Origin: Branchiostoma belcheri
Taxonomy: Eukaryota > Chordata > Leptocardii > Amphioxiformes > Branchiostomatidae
NCBI RefSeq assembly: GCF_001625305.1
Contig: NW_017804065.1
Location: 1,963,730 to 2,027,729, forward strand
DNA length: 64,000 nt
Direction of reading: 5' to 3'
Under the pieces are notes generated by a model, which was given only the letters and a program-made list of their open reading frames with translations, ran no database searches and was not told the origin of the DNA. Position numbers and translations under genes: made by a program. Shown piece after piece: positions 45,889 to 54,809 of this stretch (its first letter is position 1; each line of letters opens with the position of its first letter).

Positions 45889-48800
45889 GTTTCCGCAACT
45901 TTGTAGTCAGCATAACTTCAGAACGCCTTTATGGATTGTAATGATATTTGGTATGATGGTAGGTCTTGGAAAGACAAAGGTCAAGGTCAAGTATGGGCCT
46001 CCTGGTGGATGACCTTGGTACTGCAGCAGAACTTCCGGTTTTTGTATCTTTTGTCCTGAACAAGCTATGGTCTTGACTTTTTAGTGACTGATAGCTTAAC
46101 CTGTCAGGAATAAGTGGTGTAAGTTTGGTCCGCCTAGCAGCTTGTTCTGGAACTGCAGGTTAGTTTCTAGTAAAAACTTTCAAAGCCAATAAGTCCAGAT
46201 TGGAACAACGTATTTTCATCATTTTTGGTGTCAAGGTACCTGAGAAACAGTTGTACATGATTAAATGCAAATAATGCAAATAAGGACTTAATTTGCATAA
46301 TTAATTAGGAAATTTTATAATTACAGTATTTCATATAATAGTACTACTATACATGTAATCTATTTAATCTGTGGCAAGCGGAACATTCACAGATACCAAT
46401 TATGCAAATGGACACCTAATTTGCATAATTAATGTGAAAATTCTATGACTCCTTATTGGTGAATGATGGGAATCTTATACCTCGTTACATGTATAAGTTA
46501 CTTAAAGGTTAGCACCACTATGCATATATTATGTTAACGTTGAGGTCATTTGCATAATTAATGAGGACATGCTGAAATGAAGTATGACAAAGCAAGCCCA
46601 TATTTCATGGAGGTATGAGATCTCAGAACTCTTGTTTAATATATGTATTGACTAATTTAATGAGTTGTTATATTTTCATCTTCTTGTAACCAATCCTACT
46701 TATCTAGTTTGGCTCACCGTATTGTTTCATTACTTATGCTAAACTTTATTATTTGTTAAATCGATTCATTTTTTCATTGTACTTGTTTATTATCTTTTTA
46801 TTACTTCATTTTTATTTACATTTCATTCAACAAACTGTAGAAATTGTAAAATCATAAAGGGGTGGACGTTAAATAAGCCATGGCGGCTTTTTTTCCTGCC
46901 CTTGTACATTTATTACCTCCATGAAAAATGGAGGTATTGTTTTTGGCGTGTCCGTCTGTATGTGTGTCTGTCTGTGTGTCTGTGTGTCTGTTTGTCTGTG
47001 TTTCCGCAACTTTGTAGGCGGCATAACTTCATAACGCCTTTATGGATTGTGATGATATTTGGTATGCTGATAAGTTTTAGGAAGACAAAGGTCAAGGTCA
47101 AATATGGGCCTCCTGGTGGATGACCTTGGTACTGCAGCAGAACTTCCGGCTTTTGTATCTTTTGTCCTGAACAAGCTATGGTCTTGACTTTTTAGTGACA
47201 GATAGCTTATCCTGTCAGGAATACGTGGCGTAAGTTTGGTCCCCCTAGCAGCTTGTTCTGGAGCTGCAGGTTAGGTTCTGGTAAAAACTTTTAAAGCCAA
47301 TAAGTCCAGATTGGAACAACGTATTTTCATCATTTTTGGTGTGTATGTACTTAAAAGACAGTTGTACATGATTAAATGCAAGTTATGCAAATGCGGACTT
47401 AATTTGCATAATTAATGAGAAAATTCTATAATTACAGTGTTTCATATAATGGTACTGCTATACATGTAATCTATTTAATCTGTGGCAGGCGGAACATCAA
47501 CAGATACCAATTATGCAAATGATGACCTAATTTGCATGATTAATGTGAAAATTCTGTAAATTCTTATTGGTGAATGATGGGAATTTTATACCTTGTAACA
47601 TGTGTAAGTTACTTAAAGGTTTGCATCGCTATGCATATATTATGTTAATGTAGAGGCTATTTGCATAATTTATGAGGACAAAGTAAGCCCATATTTCATG
47701 GAAGTATGAGATCTCTAAACTCTTGTTTCTTTTGTATTATTTTGTAAATTTTTTCAATATGTATGTATGTGCTAAATGAAAATAAATAAATAAATAAAAA
47801 AGCTATTGATGCTTTTTTTACCTATAATGCTGTGGTTGCAATTTTTCCACAATGCAATTAATGGTTTATTCTTGGGGTCATTGTGGTCCTCCCTATGGAA
47901 AACCCAACATTTTTTTCAGACATAATGTATATAAATGTCTGAGCCATTACTGTACCAAAAATCAAACAATTCTATTTGCCTTCTAAGCGGCTATGTGTTG
48001 CTAAAAACGTTTCAAAAATGGATTTTTACAAAAATAGTTCATCTTTAAACGTGAACGCGCACTAAAAATCAATTCGAGTAAATCTTTAAATCTTTATATC
48101 ATTTCCTTTGCTGAAATATGGATAATAAAATATGTTAGAGACAATGAAATATGTGTTATTTTCTGTGAGATACAGAAGGTAGATATTGTCTATTTTGGGC
48201 GAGACTAATACCTTCACAAGGTGAAAATTGGCCATTTTGAAAAATGCAACAAGTAACCAGTGGTCTAAAACTTTCCCATTTTTGCAGGTTTGGGCCAAGG
48301 CCCGACCACCTTACATAGTTTGAAAATTTTTTTGAGTTTGGCCACTTTTTTCTAGCCTGGTTACCAATCCTATTATAGCTGCCGAGTCGCACTGCCGATC
48401 TGCGGAGAGAATGTAGGACTCGTCAGCTATAATAGGTTTAGTAACGAGGCTACTTGTTTTGTGGGAGGAGCCTATAATGGTACAGTATTGTGTGCTATTT
48501 GCAAGAATTCTAGGAATCGTACAGGAACTTTGTCCACAGGCATGGAATGTCCACAGAAATGTCTCCCAGCTCTGTTTGTTGACATGCCCACATTCCTGGA
48601 AACCCTTGTCAAACCTGCCTGCCCCAATGCTCTACTTTCTCATCTGTGATCTCAGGGCTCGTTCACTATTCACTCAAATGAGGGGAGGGTGCCAAGGCTT
48701 CCTCAAAATCATGAAAGCGTGGCAGCGCCATGCAAACAATAACTCTAACAGCAATCACTGTCGCCATGGCAATGTATGTTTTCATTGCCAGTCATTTTTC

Positions 48801-49137
48801 TGATTTGCTTGGTATTTACGGCCATCTGCTCTTAATATTTGACAATAGAAATTATCTATAATTATATAAGGTGTTATTAATCTAAGAGAGAAAGTGTAAT
48901 TTAATAAAAAAATAAAAAACTTTAATGTTTAAACCAAAAATAATGAAGACAGCCTGTCTAATCCCGTTCCCGTGGCAACACGAAAACTTCATTAACTTAT
49001 CGAATTAATATCCTTAATTAATATGTTTTAGAAAACTCACCAAATTTTGCGTGTCAGCAACATCAGAAAGAGGGAATTCTGTACATACCCACTGCTATGG
49101 CCAGGATGATATCCAAGACCAGTGTTGTGGTCTTCAT
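30113..49137 (-). CDS. Secreted MACPF protein with cysteine-rich repeats and C-terminal GON domain (23 exons)
   Basis: Splicing the 23 exons listed below gives 4,092 nt, about 1,363 residues, with every intron GT-AG and phase-consistent. In order: signal peptide (about 1-16), Ala/Gly-rich helical region (17-104), Cys-containing linker (105-188), MACPF domain (about 190-560, signature WGTHY near 386-390), a region of unknown fold (560-790), a beta-rich region resembling the Methyltransf_FA module (about 790-950), furin/ephrin-receptor-like cysteine repeats (about 955-1160), and a GON domain (1161-1363). MACPF proteins of this kind insert into membranes or act in immunity and development; GON domains are otherwise known from ADAMTS9/20/GON-1. 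The role of this combination is unknown. There may be a non-coding exon upstream, because TTTTCCAG precedes the ATG by 12 bases. Confidence 0.82.
31105..31292 (-). CDS. MACPF-GON gene exon 22: GON domain c
   Basis: 188 nt. FGHAGDCYSALQGCAKGKF and KVNLTGTKL are the most diagnostic GON stretch (AGDCYS...C..G.F..L.GT). Confidence 0.93.
31628..31736 (-). CDS. MACPF-GON gene exon 21: GON domain b
   Basis: 109 nt, phase 0 to 1. Encodes RDYDYAGTTKFSKLRIKF and DDYTFART, following the GON pattern of T.F.K..I and D..FA. Confidence 0.82.
31918..32150 (-). CDS. MACPF-GON gene exon 20: GON domain a
   Basis: 233 nt. CSDVKSLLPRASDGEYTF and RIYCYNMASGNPKEFLSL match the start of the GON domain, including the DGEY and YC.(D/N)M motifs. 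Confidence 0.88.
32480..33325 (-). mobile_element. LINE reverse transcriptase fragment in intron 19
   Basis: 267 open codons with EGVPQGSVLGPLLF, the catalytic YADD and a FKYLGVWLD thumb motif, typical of CR1/Jockey-group reverse transcriptases. The endonuclease and first RT motifs are missing, so it is 5'-truncated. Confidence 0.92.
33326..33939. other. Intron 19, no further feature
   Basis: AT-rich, no coding signal supported by splice sites. Confidence 0.4.
33940..34113 (-). CDS. MACPF-GON gene exon 19: ephrin-receptor-like cysteine module
   Basis: 174 nt, phase 1 to 1. CLPCRPGHECKLGD, ICPAGTASND, MCVPCAAGEFSSAPGAESC match the GCC2/GCC3 (ephrin receptor-like) pattern of CPAGT and C.PC..G. 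A Harbinger-type MITE starts 38 bp beyond the acceptor. Confidence 0.88.
34152..34551. mobile_element. Harbinger-type MITE in intron 18
   Basis: Same family as 3069-3459; inverted ends GGCCATGTTAATTTGATTAT and complement, TTA at 34149-34151 and 34552-34554. Confidence 0.8.
34560..35120. other. Intron 18, no recognised feature
   Basis: No coding or repeat structure identified. Confidence 0.3.
35121..35292. mobile_element. Small foldback MITE in intron 18
   Basis: TAGATAGAGCA at the left and TGCTCTATCTA at the right head inverted arms of about 48 bp (GACTACGTG, ATTTAGAACTGCCC). Confidence 0.7.
36067..36210 (-). CDS. MACPF-GON gene exon 18: cysteine repeat
   Basis: 144 nt, phase 1 to 1. CSSFCKDVTNEG, CSGPATDDCDTCKY and CVKGCRPG give another furin-like unit. 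Confidence 0.8.
36545..36643 (-). CDS. MACPF-GON gene exon 17: cysteine repeat
   Basis: 99 nt, phase 1 to 1. The first codon (TGC) is completed across the intron; then CVTECPLTHFVDNITVC. Confidence 0.75.
36982..37251. mobile_element. Penelope-derived foldback in intron 16
   Basis: GACCAAAAGGGCTAAACGTT and its complement end the element; AACACTAAGTAAATTGG and GCTTCCGGGACGTGACGTC are inverted inside. A longer relative is at 43982-44374. Confidence 0.7.
37354..37512 (-). CDS. MACPF-GON gene exon 16: furin-like repeat
   Basis: 159 nt, phase 1 to 1. GCRTSGSNSPTDCIACKHL and CVAQCPQHM match the spacing of furin-like cysteine repeats (C.GC...DC..C....C...CP). Confidence 0.82.
37566..37640 (+). mobile_element. 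tRNA-derived SINE head
   Basis: TTGGCGTAGTGAC (A-box-like) and GGTCCCGGGTTGTAGTCC (B-box-like) at tRNA spacing. There is no acceptor stem, so it is not a tRNA gene. A related head is at 54810-54895. Confidence 0.6.
37894..38092 (-). CDS. MACPF-GON gene exon 15: module end and first Cys repeat
   Basis: 199 nt. HVWLSFTFNEVASLRYYSF with GSGESPVKVMG closes the beta-rich module. FICREGTERINGDC and CHPECEG begin the furin-like cysteine repeats. Confidence 0.8.
38195..38341 (-). CDS. MACPF-GON gene exon 14: beta-rich module, part 2
   Basis: 147 nt, phase 0 to 0. Encodes TLYQSYFVCVTEDVDEKK and QYGKTPDNE. Confidence 0.75.
38545..38632 (-). mobile_element. piggyBac-type family 1 end fragment, intron 13
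   Basis: On the minus strand it carries CATCAACAGTACACCTTCCC, then GATTAATCTGT and a decayed GGGTCC...GGACCC palindrome, the same order as the left end of 9823-10808. Confidence 0.6.
38893..39088 (-). CDS. MACPF-GON gene exon 13: beta-rich module, part 1
   Basis: 196 nt. CIHFTAASEGDIFVVFAS and YETWIYVQITPEGVALYK look like alternating strands of the Methyltransf_FA (farnesoic acid O-methyltransferase-like) module. This is pattern resemblance only. Confidence 0.75.
39215..39390 (-). CDS. MACPF-GON gene exon 12
   Basis: 176 nt, donor AAAAG|GTAAGT. Encodes VSVQGLVMTYDEGTG and a helical end. Fold unknown. Confidence 0.75.
39500..39799 (-). CDS. MACPF-GON gene exon 11
   Basis: 300 nt, exactly 100 codons, acceptor CCTGCAG, donor AAG|GTTAAC. 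Encodes GEAGCETAMLAFLQEDNTG and FMVVFDMPYDIP; fold unknown. Confidence 0.8.
40009..40222 (-). CDS. MACPF-GON gene exon 10
   Basis: 214 nt, phase 2 to 0. Lys/Thr-rich then helical (KDRKALEDSMTKRRLALQRA). No known domain seen. Confidence 0.75.
40994..41236 (-). CDS. MACPF-GON gene exon 9: end of MACPF domain
   Basis: 243 nt; the donor AGAG|GTACGA (rather than the earlier G|GTAAGA) keeps frame with exon 10. Encodes DWLESINDYPKPFSF, the W..S....P motif near the end of MACPF domains, then VDYGCLGKR. Confidence 0.85.
41577..41868 (-). CDS. MACPF-GON gene exon 8: MACPF signature
   Basis: 292 nt. NFYIRWGTHYIKSAKFGGQL carries the MACPF signature ([YW]-G-[TS]-H-[FY]) and the following GG hinge. It is followed by a Ser/Gln-rich amphipathic segment placed where TMH2 lies. 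Confidence 0.92.
42092..42204 (-). CDS. MACPF-GON gene exon 7
   Basis: 113 nt, acceptor TTACCTAG, donor CC|GTAAGT. Encodes RYEIFMDDVTPERLNV and FLPESY, the strand before the MACPF signature. Confidence 0.85.
42376..42723 (-). CDS. MACPF-GON gene exon 6: MACPF, first transmembrane-hairpin region
   Basis: 348 nt. Contains a conserved-looking YTFSSTEEYRKYL segment and a Gly/Ser-rich stretch (GGGPFGLIFSVGGGESS) of the composition expected of TMH1, the helix cluster that unfolds into membrane-spanning strands in pore-forming members. Confidence 0.8.
42955..43067 (-). CDS. MACPF-GON gene exon 5: start of MACPF domain
   Basis: 113 nt after GTACAG; encodes NLIDGATYLGVGFDGRGVYS, the typical start of MACPF domains, where the chain enters the fold. 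A truncated piggyBac-type MITE ends close to the acceptor. Confidence 0.85.
43115..43578 (-). mobile_element. piggyBac-type family 2 MITE, one end lost, intron 4
   Basis: Right end GTCTAGATAGGG followed by TTAA (43579-43582). The interior is the complement of 12389-12870. The other terminus is missing and the match fades about 50 bp from exon 5. Confidence 0.75.
43732..43882 (-). CDS. MACPF-GON gene exon 4
   Basis: 151 nt, phase 2 to 0. Encodes a Cys/Gly-containing stretch, GPVLMNGCFGTGYKNGDPCW. A Penelope-derived foldback lies just upstream in the intron. Confidence 0.7.
43982..44374. mobile_element. Penelope-derived foldback, intron 3
   Basis: GACCAAAAGGGCG at the left and CCCTTTTGGTC at the right. 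The minus strand reads RRGRYRLSDTYDPSL, related to the sequence after the GIY-YIG nuclease of Penelope-like elements. Confidence 0.65.
44548..44648 (-). CDS. MACPF-GON gene exon 3
   Basis: Acceptor TTTACTAG, 101 nt, ends in a phase-2 GG before GTTGGT (an alternative donor four bases on breaks the frame with exon 4). Encodes ADIQLVPRPGATMGNMYAPP. Confidence 0.65.
44861..45123 (-). CDS. MACPF-GON gene exon 2
   Basis: Acceptor GGGCAG, 263 nt, phase 1 to 0, donor GAG|GTGGGT. Starts ESSPVDNKM (cleavage region), then an Ala-rich and amphipathic stretch (AAAAKEIGGKVVSQLGDRI) and a charged helix ending RPVEE. It has no cysteines. Confidence 0.8.
45370..45560. repeat. TTACCTCC-family fragment with (CTGT)n
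   Basis: (CTGT)n then TTCCGCATATTTGTTTTCAGC and GTGATGATATTTGG, shared with the two longer copies that follow. Confidence 0.6.
45822..46617. repeat. TTACCTCC-family inverted-repeat element, copy 1
   Basis: TTACCTCCATGAAAAATGG at the left, TTTCATGGAGGTATGAG at the right. Contains (CTGT)n near one end and repeated ATTAATTAGGAAA blocks. Confidence 0.7.
46912..47707. repeat. TTACCTCC-family inverted-repeat element, copy 2
   Basis: Aligns along its length with 45822-46617; its right end has one change (GGAAGTATG). Both are in intron 1 of the MACPF gene. Confidence 0.7.
47720..48250. other. Intron 1, no recognised feature
   Basis: AT-rich; AATAAATAAATAAATAAA at about 47785. Confidence 0.3.
48252..48450. 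mobile_element. Repeat with foldback core, copy 1
   Basis: TAGCCTGGTTACCAATCCTA and its inverted partner (48354-48449) enclose GCCGAGTCGCAC and GACTCGTC. The 100 bp before it (TGGTCTAAAACTTTCCC) is shared with 50203-50396. Confidence 0.65.
49089..49137 (-). CDS. MACPF-GON gene exon 1: signal peptide
   Basis: ATG at 49137-49135; reads MKTTTLVLDIILAIAV, a short n-region and hydrophobic core, then G|GTATGT. 49 nt, phase 1 out. The first ATG after an AG that could be a 5' UTR acceptor; no other upstream ATG in frame fits. Confidence 0.75.
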
Positions 49138-49149
49138 CTTTCTCTTTGT

Positions 49150-50030
49150 CTGGAAAATTCATTATATTTTAGTTAAAAATGACCACCAACAAAGTACACA
49201 AACGTCTACTAAATTAACTATGAAGGTCAACTAAAGAGTTGACTAAACGGAATGGCCGCATGGCCTCCGAGTTTACTCCATTTTCTCCGTGTGTTTTCTG
49301 TGTACGGAAATCGAGTTTTCTGATGCCAAGCGAACCTGGAAGTGGCGTTAGGTCAGGGGCCATCATGGCCTTGCAAAATTAGAGTGATTTCATCTTATGT
49401 CGCTTCGGGTGCCGCGCTGGGGAGAACTCTGTTGATTGTAGAGATACGATTGCCTCAAACTCAAAGATGTACTGCAAGTCGTACTGTAGGAAATCAGACT
49501 AATGTATATGTGACCATAATATGATAGTAATCGACTTCCAGTTTCTCAAAAACCAACCTTGTTGTCAAATTCAATTTTTTCAAGCTGCCCTGTCAAAACT
49601 TTATCAAAGTGTCTAAATGCTGATACTTGTGCGTATAAAATATCAACCTCACAACTAAATTACCTTGTGTAGTATGTGTGTCTAGAAATATGGCTTGTAG
49701 TTTTGGTGTCAATTTGGTGGTATAAAAACAGTATACCTGTGGACACATTTTGGTACGGTTAAAAACCAGCGCTGGATTCAAGAAAAAAAGAATGGCCACT
49801 GACGAGATGAATAAACTCAATTTGGCCCTTAAGCCACAGCAAGTATTTATATAATAACTAATTATTTCCATTCAAAAATGTTATTCGAATGCTCGCGTCA
49901 TAAATTACAAGCACATACACGAAATGGAATCTGTTGAAATAAGTGTGTAGTCAGCACATAACGGTTTTTATTTGTTTACGATTTAACTAGGGTCTTAAGG
50001 TTCCCAGGGGTTGCCTTTTATCAGATGGTT
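49150..50030. other. Upstream region of the MACPF gene
   Basis: Promoter expected here or further out. I see no clear TATA box or CpG-rich start; TTTTCCAG just before the ATG hints at a 5' UTR intron. Confidence 0.3.
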
Positions 50031-50040
50031 GAATCGACAT

Positions 50041-50556
50041 GGCTTACTTAAAAATATACTTGGTGCAACGGAAGACACAAAAGTATAAACAAAATATAAA
50101 CACTTCTGATGTACGATAGGCACATCTAAAACATATACATGGCATGCTGTTGATATAGGATAAATATATACATGTATGCTATACCTGTCATCATTTTATT
50201 GTGGTCTAAAACTTTCCCATTTTTGCAGGTTTGGGCCAAGGCCTGACCACCCCACAAAGTTTGAGAAAATGTTTGAGTTTGGCCACTTTTTTTCTAGCCT
50301 GGTTACTAATCCTATTATAGCTGCCGAGTCGCACTATTTTCGGAGAATGTAGGACTCGTCAGCTATAATAGGTTTGGTAACAAGGCTACTTGTTTTAAGG
50401 CCTAGTTAAAAACATACTTCGTGCAACGGAAAACACAAAAGTATAAACAAAATATAAATACTTGTCATGTACGATAGGCACATCTAAAACATATACATGG
50501 CATGCTGTTGATATAGGATAAATATATACATGTATGCTATACTTCTCATCATTTTG
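50041..50556. repeat. 145-bp direct repeat flanking a foldback MITE
   Basis: 50041-50186 recurs at 50401-50556 (CAACGGAAGACACAAAAGTA, GTACGATAGGCACATC, GCATGCTGTTGATATAGG). Between them lies the second copy of the foldback repeat (50203-50396). Confidence 0.75.
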
Positions 50557-50809
50557 TTGTTCTGTACATTTTGAAAAATACTAGCTAGTTTGAAATTAAA
50601 TTTTATTAGAATGCCGTCGGTAATAAAGTAAACTAAGGTACCACGTATGTTACATAAACTTCGGTATGCCTAAATACCTCAACCGACCTCAACCGGCCGC
50701 GTAATGGGTTAATATGCAGTATACATGGGCTAACAACCTTTTCCAACGCTTTGGATACATTGTCTATGCTTGGACATGCAGTAACTTGGGTTCATGGTAG
50801 CCTCCTTCC

Positions 50810-51010
50810 CAGTCTTGTTGGGCGTCGGCGTTCTTTTTTCTGTGAGCTACGCGAGTAATATGCCGCCGCGAGGGACGATTTGCTGCCGAGGGAGGATTCG
50901 CGAATCCTTCTCTCCGCGGCAAAAACTCCCTCGGCAGCAAATCGTCCCTCGCGGCGGCATATTACTTGCATCGCTCACAGAAAAAAGAACGCCGACGCCC
51001 AACAAGACTG
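50810..51010. repeat. Long near-perfect palindrome, about 200 bp
   Basis: AGTCTTGTTGGGCGTCGGCG at the left is inverted at 50991-51010. The arms of about 90-100 bp include GCCGCCGCGAGGGACGA and are separated only by a few bases (ATTCGCGAATCC). Much more GC-rich than its surroundings. Confidence 0.85.
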
Positions 51011-51019
51011 CAAAGGATG

Positions 51020-52230
51020 CGAGGTTCATGACCTACTGCCCCCACTTCTGACCAGTGCATAAAACTAAAGGACTATAGTGCACCGCTTGACGTAGAAGGT
51101 AGCCCACCAGTGCAAGTAAATAGTTTTGTAATCATAGTAATTATAAATGCTCACCGAAAACAATGCGAAAACTTGAGAAACAACCCGAAAAGGACCTGCT
51201 CCGATGAAACCGACAATGACGACCTGCCCACCAGTAGAACTTCACAACGAATGTGGAGCAGGACAGGACCAGCTTTATATGCACAGAGAAACTGCCGACT
51301 TAATCACAAGGCTTCCATGAGAAAGTAACCTCGTGAACACATGAATCTTGATAACAATTGTTGACTGTTTGGAAACCATGTCTTAACTTGCCACCAAATG
51401 TAAACAGAAATATATTCTAGGCCATTTTAAAAGCCTTTTCGGTATTTGTTCAAAGTCAAGTCTGTAATTAGTCTGTAAATGGCGTTCCTTTATATATATA
51501 TGATCCAGACAACACGTCTTTGACACAAAGCATGCATGGGATAGGAGGCACATGTGCACACAGAAATCTCGATAAGAATTATCTGCTGACAATTGTTTAC
51601 TCTTTGTCTGCTAATATGGCAGACGAGTGCATTACATAGTGCATTATCATTTTCTACGGAGCGGATTTCTGGGTAAAGCCGTGTAAATACATCCCAGATG
51701 TTTTAGACACCGGTTGGGCAAGGCGTAGCCTGATTGGTCAAGACAATATGGTCTGACCGGAGGTAGCGTCCCCTATCTCTTTCTACCTGAACGCACAAGC
51801 GATCGGCCCAACTCGATCGGCCACGTACAGTTATTATCGCCATATATTCAATGCCTACTTTCTGTTTTTGTTCATCCTTACTAAGGCTGATGTGGTTCAG
51901 TGGTTTTTCCTAATTTTTCTGTAATCCGCAACGACAATTTTCCCCATATTCTTCATACTCCCAGCACTAACTTAAGCGTAAAGTCTATTTCCATGATCGT
52001 TCAAGTTCAAGTTTATGACCTAGTTCAAGTTCAAGGTCATGTTTATATGTCTCATTTGTTATAAAATTAAACAGTTGTGTTCCTGCCAAACTTAGCTCTC
52101 CGCATTGTCATTAGTTCCTCGTATTGTTATTAAGCAAGGAAATCCGCATAGTATAAAAACTGTTTTTGGCATGCATGGCAAAAAGAGACTTCTAGTTATC
52201 GCATGCACGACCAATTCTTTGTATTAAATA
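51020..52230. other. Intergenic, no supported feature
   Basis: Short open frames only; none has splice or composition support. Confidence 0.3.
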
Positions 52231-52232
52231 TA

Positions 52233-52310
52233 AAGTAAGGCTATGTTGATTTGATTATATGGATTACATCCTTTGGCAACCTCAAAACTGATGTGAGTGT
52301 GCGAAATCTA
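52233..52310. mobile_element. Harbinger-type MITE end fragment
   Basis: GGCTATGTTGATTTGATTAT, then GGATTACATCC: the left end of the 3069-3459 family without its partner. Confidence 0.5.
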
Positions 52311-52429
52311 AGAAAGTTGAACAGCTGACTAAACACACAGAGTATGGTAGGGCGAATAATAGATTTTTCTTTAAAATTATGGCTGGTAGGTTGTCACGGA
52401 AATGAAATGTACAGTGGGTGTCACTGGAA

Positions 52430-52835
52430 GACAGACGAAAAATGTCCAGACTATGCATGCTGTGAAAAATGACTAATAAGCTGGTGGACGTCCCAATTAC
52501 TAATTACCTAATACCAGCCCAGAGGAGAACAAGAAATAGCCATGCCTCAAAGTACCGGAGTTATTAAGCAAGGATTGAGGTATTCAAGAAATCATTCTTT
52601 CCTAGAACTATCGAAGAGTGGAACTCGCGGTCCCCAAGTACAGTAGATGCATTGTCATTAGATAGCTTTAAACAATGTCTAGAGTTATATTTTCAATGGT
52701 TAGGTGTAGCAAGTCGATCGGTGTAATGTAGCCAGCTGCCGCCGCGCCGCTCTGCCTGCGAAGTTGGTGTGTTACGCCGAAAGGCGGTTATACCGGCTAA
52801 ACAGATACAGATACAGATGTGGCAAAGTGGTGACG
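52430..52835 (+). mobile_element. L2/CR1-like LINE 3' end
   Basis: Frame pieces RYSRNHSFL and related residues of the RT end, then GCCGAAAGGCGGTTATACCGG and an (ACAGAT)n-type tail, typical of lancelet CR1-group ends. Confidence 0.6.
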
Positions 52836-52839
52836 TGAA

Positions 52840-53485
52840 GACATATTGTTTTCTCTCATGTTTCTTCGCCTCTTCCTCCTTCTTTTTCTCCTGTCATTTT
52901 GTTAAATCAATTCAACTTCTTTATCTTGGGGGCAAATGACAAAATTTAGCGTGAAGGTAGAATAGTCAAATACCCAGTGCCTTTTATTTTTAACATGCCT
53001 TCAAAATTGTTTTATTTTTTTTCCATTTTCAGGCAAAAAATATATATTTTGGGATCTGGAGCCCTGGTGCTAAAATTGAATGACCTGAAATTTTGTATGG
53101 GGATACCTTCGACATATGTCTTCAAAACATCATACAAGCTTTAAAATTGTAACAAAATAGGGCTTTTTGGCTTTTTTTTCGGACAAAAAAAGTTGTTTGC
53201 TCCTATCCCCTAATACTAAATCCGAATGACCTAAAATTCGGCATGGAAATACCTTGATACATGTCATTTACGCTTTAAATATGCACTACTTTAAAATTGT
53301 GTAAAAGGGGCTTTTTGGATTTTTTTGAAAAATAATTTGCAACTTTAATCTCATAACCCCGTTTCTAACTGTTAAATAAAATTAGCAGTTCAACCAATGA
53401 GGAACTAGCAATGAGCTATTTGACAAATAAAATAATTGCTGCATTTTCGTCAAAGATGTACATTTCAGTCTTCACATTTTGACAG
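52840..53485. other. Intergenic or intronic sequence with internal similarity
   Basis: Three diverged repeats of GACCTGAAATTTTG/GACCTAAAATTCGG-like text at about 53080 and 53230. No coding signal. Confidence 0.4.
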
Positions 53486-53636
53486 AACCAGGCTGATGTT
53501 CGAGATCGAGCCAACCTTGAACCTTGACGGGGACATCAGGGATGTCACCATCAAAACAAATGGTTCCCATTTGGAGTGCCTGGTTTACATCAACGTGGCA
53601 GGCACGAAGCTCTATCGCTGGACTTACAAGTTTTAA
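53486..53636 (+). CDS. Possible terminal exon of an unrecognised gene
   Basis: Acceptor TTCACATTTTGACAG, then 50 codons to TAA: TRLMFEIEPTLNLDGDI and VYINVAGTKLYRWTYKF. Alternating hydrophobic residues suggest a beta-rich C terminus. No upstream exon was found on this strand. A diverged copy follows at 54923-55054. Confidence 0.4.
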
Positions 53637-53639
53637 GTC

Positions 53640-54330
53640 GTATTTCCTTGGATTAAGGCTGAAGGGAGATTAGATAATGTCATACATATATCCCTGTGCA
53701 CGGGGCACAGTGCTTAAAACGTTATTTCTGACATGCCGCAAATTTACCGAATCGTTTTTTCAAACGTCTTTATAAATTTCATGACAAACCTCTCTGGATC
53801 GCATAAAGTATATGGGATATGGCATCTAGGGAACTTGATATTTCTTATGCGTGATTTTTCAATGCACACGTTATAACGTTTAGTACAGGATCTGCACTGT
53901 GTTCCTACTGCCTGTACAATTAGAAAGCTGGGCCAGGCGTACTTCCTTCTCTTCATCGTAATCTTCCACTTTTCCTCGGGTAAATCAAAGAAGTAAAGAG
54001 ACATCAAAGTAGTCTGATAATTTATCAAGATCAACAAGACGCCTAGAAATAAGTCTTACTTCTGGGTAAAGAGACTCTTTTTACACAACCAAGTCTTTTA
54101 TCCAAGCCGATGTTTCGATGACCGTCTGTCACCTTCCTCAGAGCAATTCTGACTGGTTCACATTGACTTTGTATTGCATTACAGGTGTCGCTGCTATAGA
54201 TGCATTCCCAAATGTACAATATTTACATATCTACTCATATTCACGTGCACGTGGTCATAGGGAACTGTATCTACAATGCGGTCCCAAACGTAGAGGTGTT
54301 CGAAATAGCTTCAGCATGAAGAGAATCGAT
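53640..54330. repeat. Duplicated block, copy 1 (3' flank of the exon)
   Basis: Aligns with 55058-55720. Contains AGAATTGCTCTGAGGAAGGT on the minus strand, a Penelope-like end sequence. Confidence 0.6.
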
Positions 54331-54809
54331 GTAGCACAATGCATTTTCTATCATTTTTTTGAATTAAAAGCACAAGAAGGGTATGCGCTTTTGTGATACC
54401 TATAAGAGTCTCATGAGTCACTTAGGGCCGCAAATGTACAGCTTTGATCAGAAAATGACAAAATAAAAACAATTTTAAAATGCCCTTATAAAAAAAAGAA
54501 AAACGCCTGGGGATATTTGTCCACGTTACCACTTTACTAATGTTCAGATCATTTCGCTGGAAAATAAATAAATTTCAATTCCCTTTGAATAATTGACAAA
54601 AGAGGTAGAAGGTACAACAAGAAAAGCAACAAGAAAAACAATGAAATGAAATGAAACATGTTTTCACCACAGCAGTACGTGCCATAATGCCTCAATTCGT
54701 CAATTGTCCATTGTTGGCTTGGTTTTCCATAATCATGATAGTGATCATTCTGGAATCCATTTTTTTTAAAGTAGGTGAAGTCTTGTAAAGCGCCTTTAAT
54801 TTCCCAATG

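Noticed and set aside
48459-48803. 114-codon + strand open frame in intron 1
   Set aside because: No splice context, no recognised domain, and it begins at the edge of a foldback repeat.
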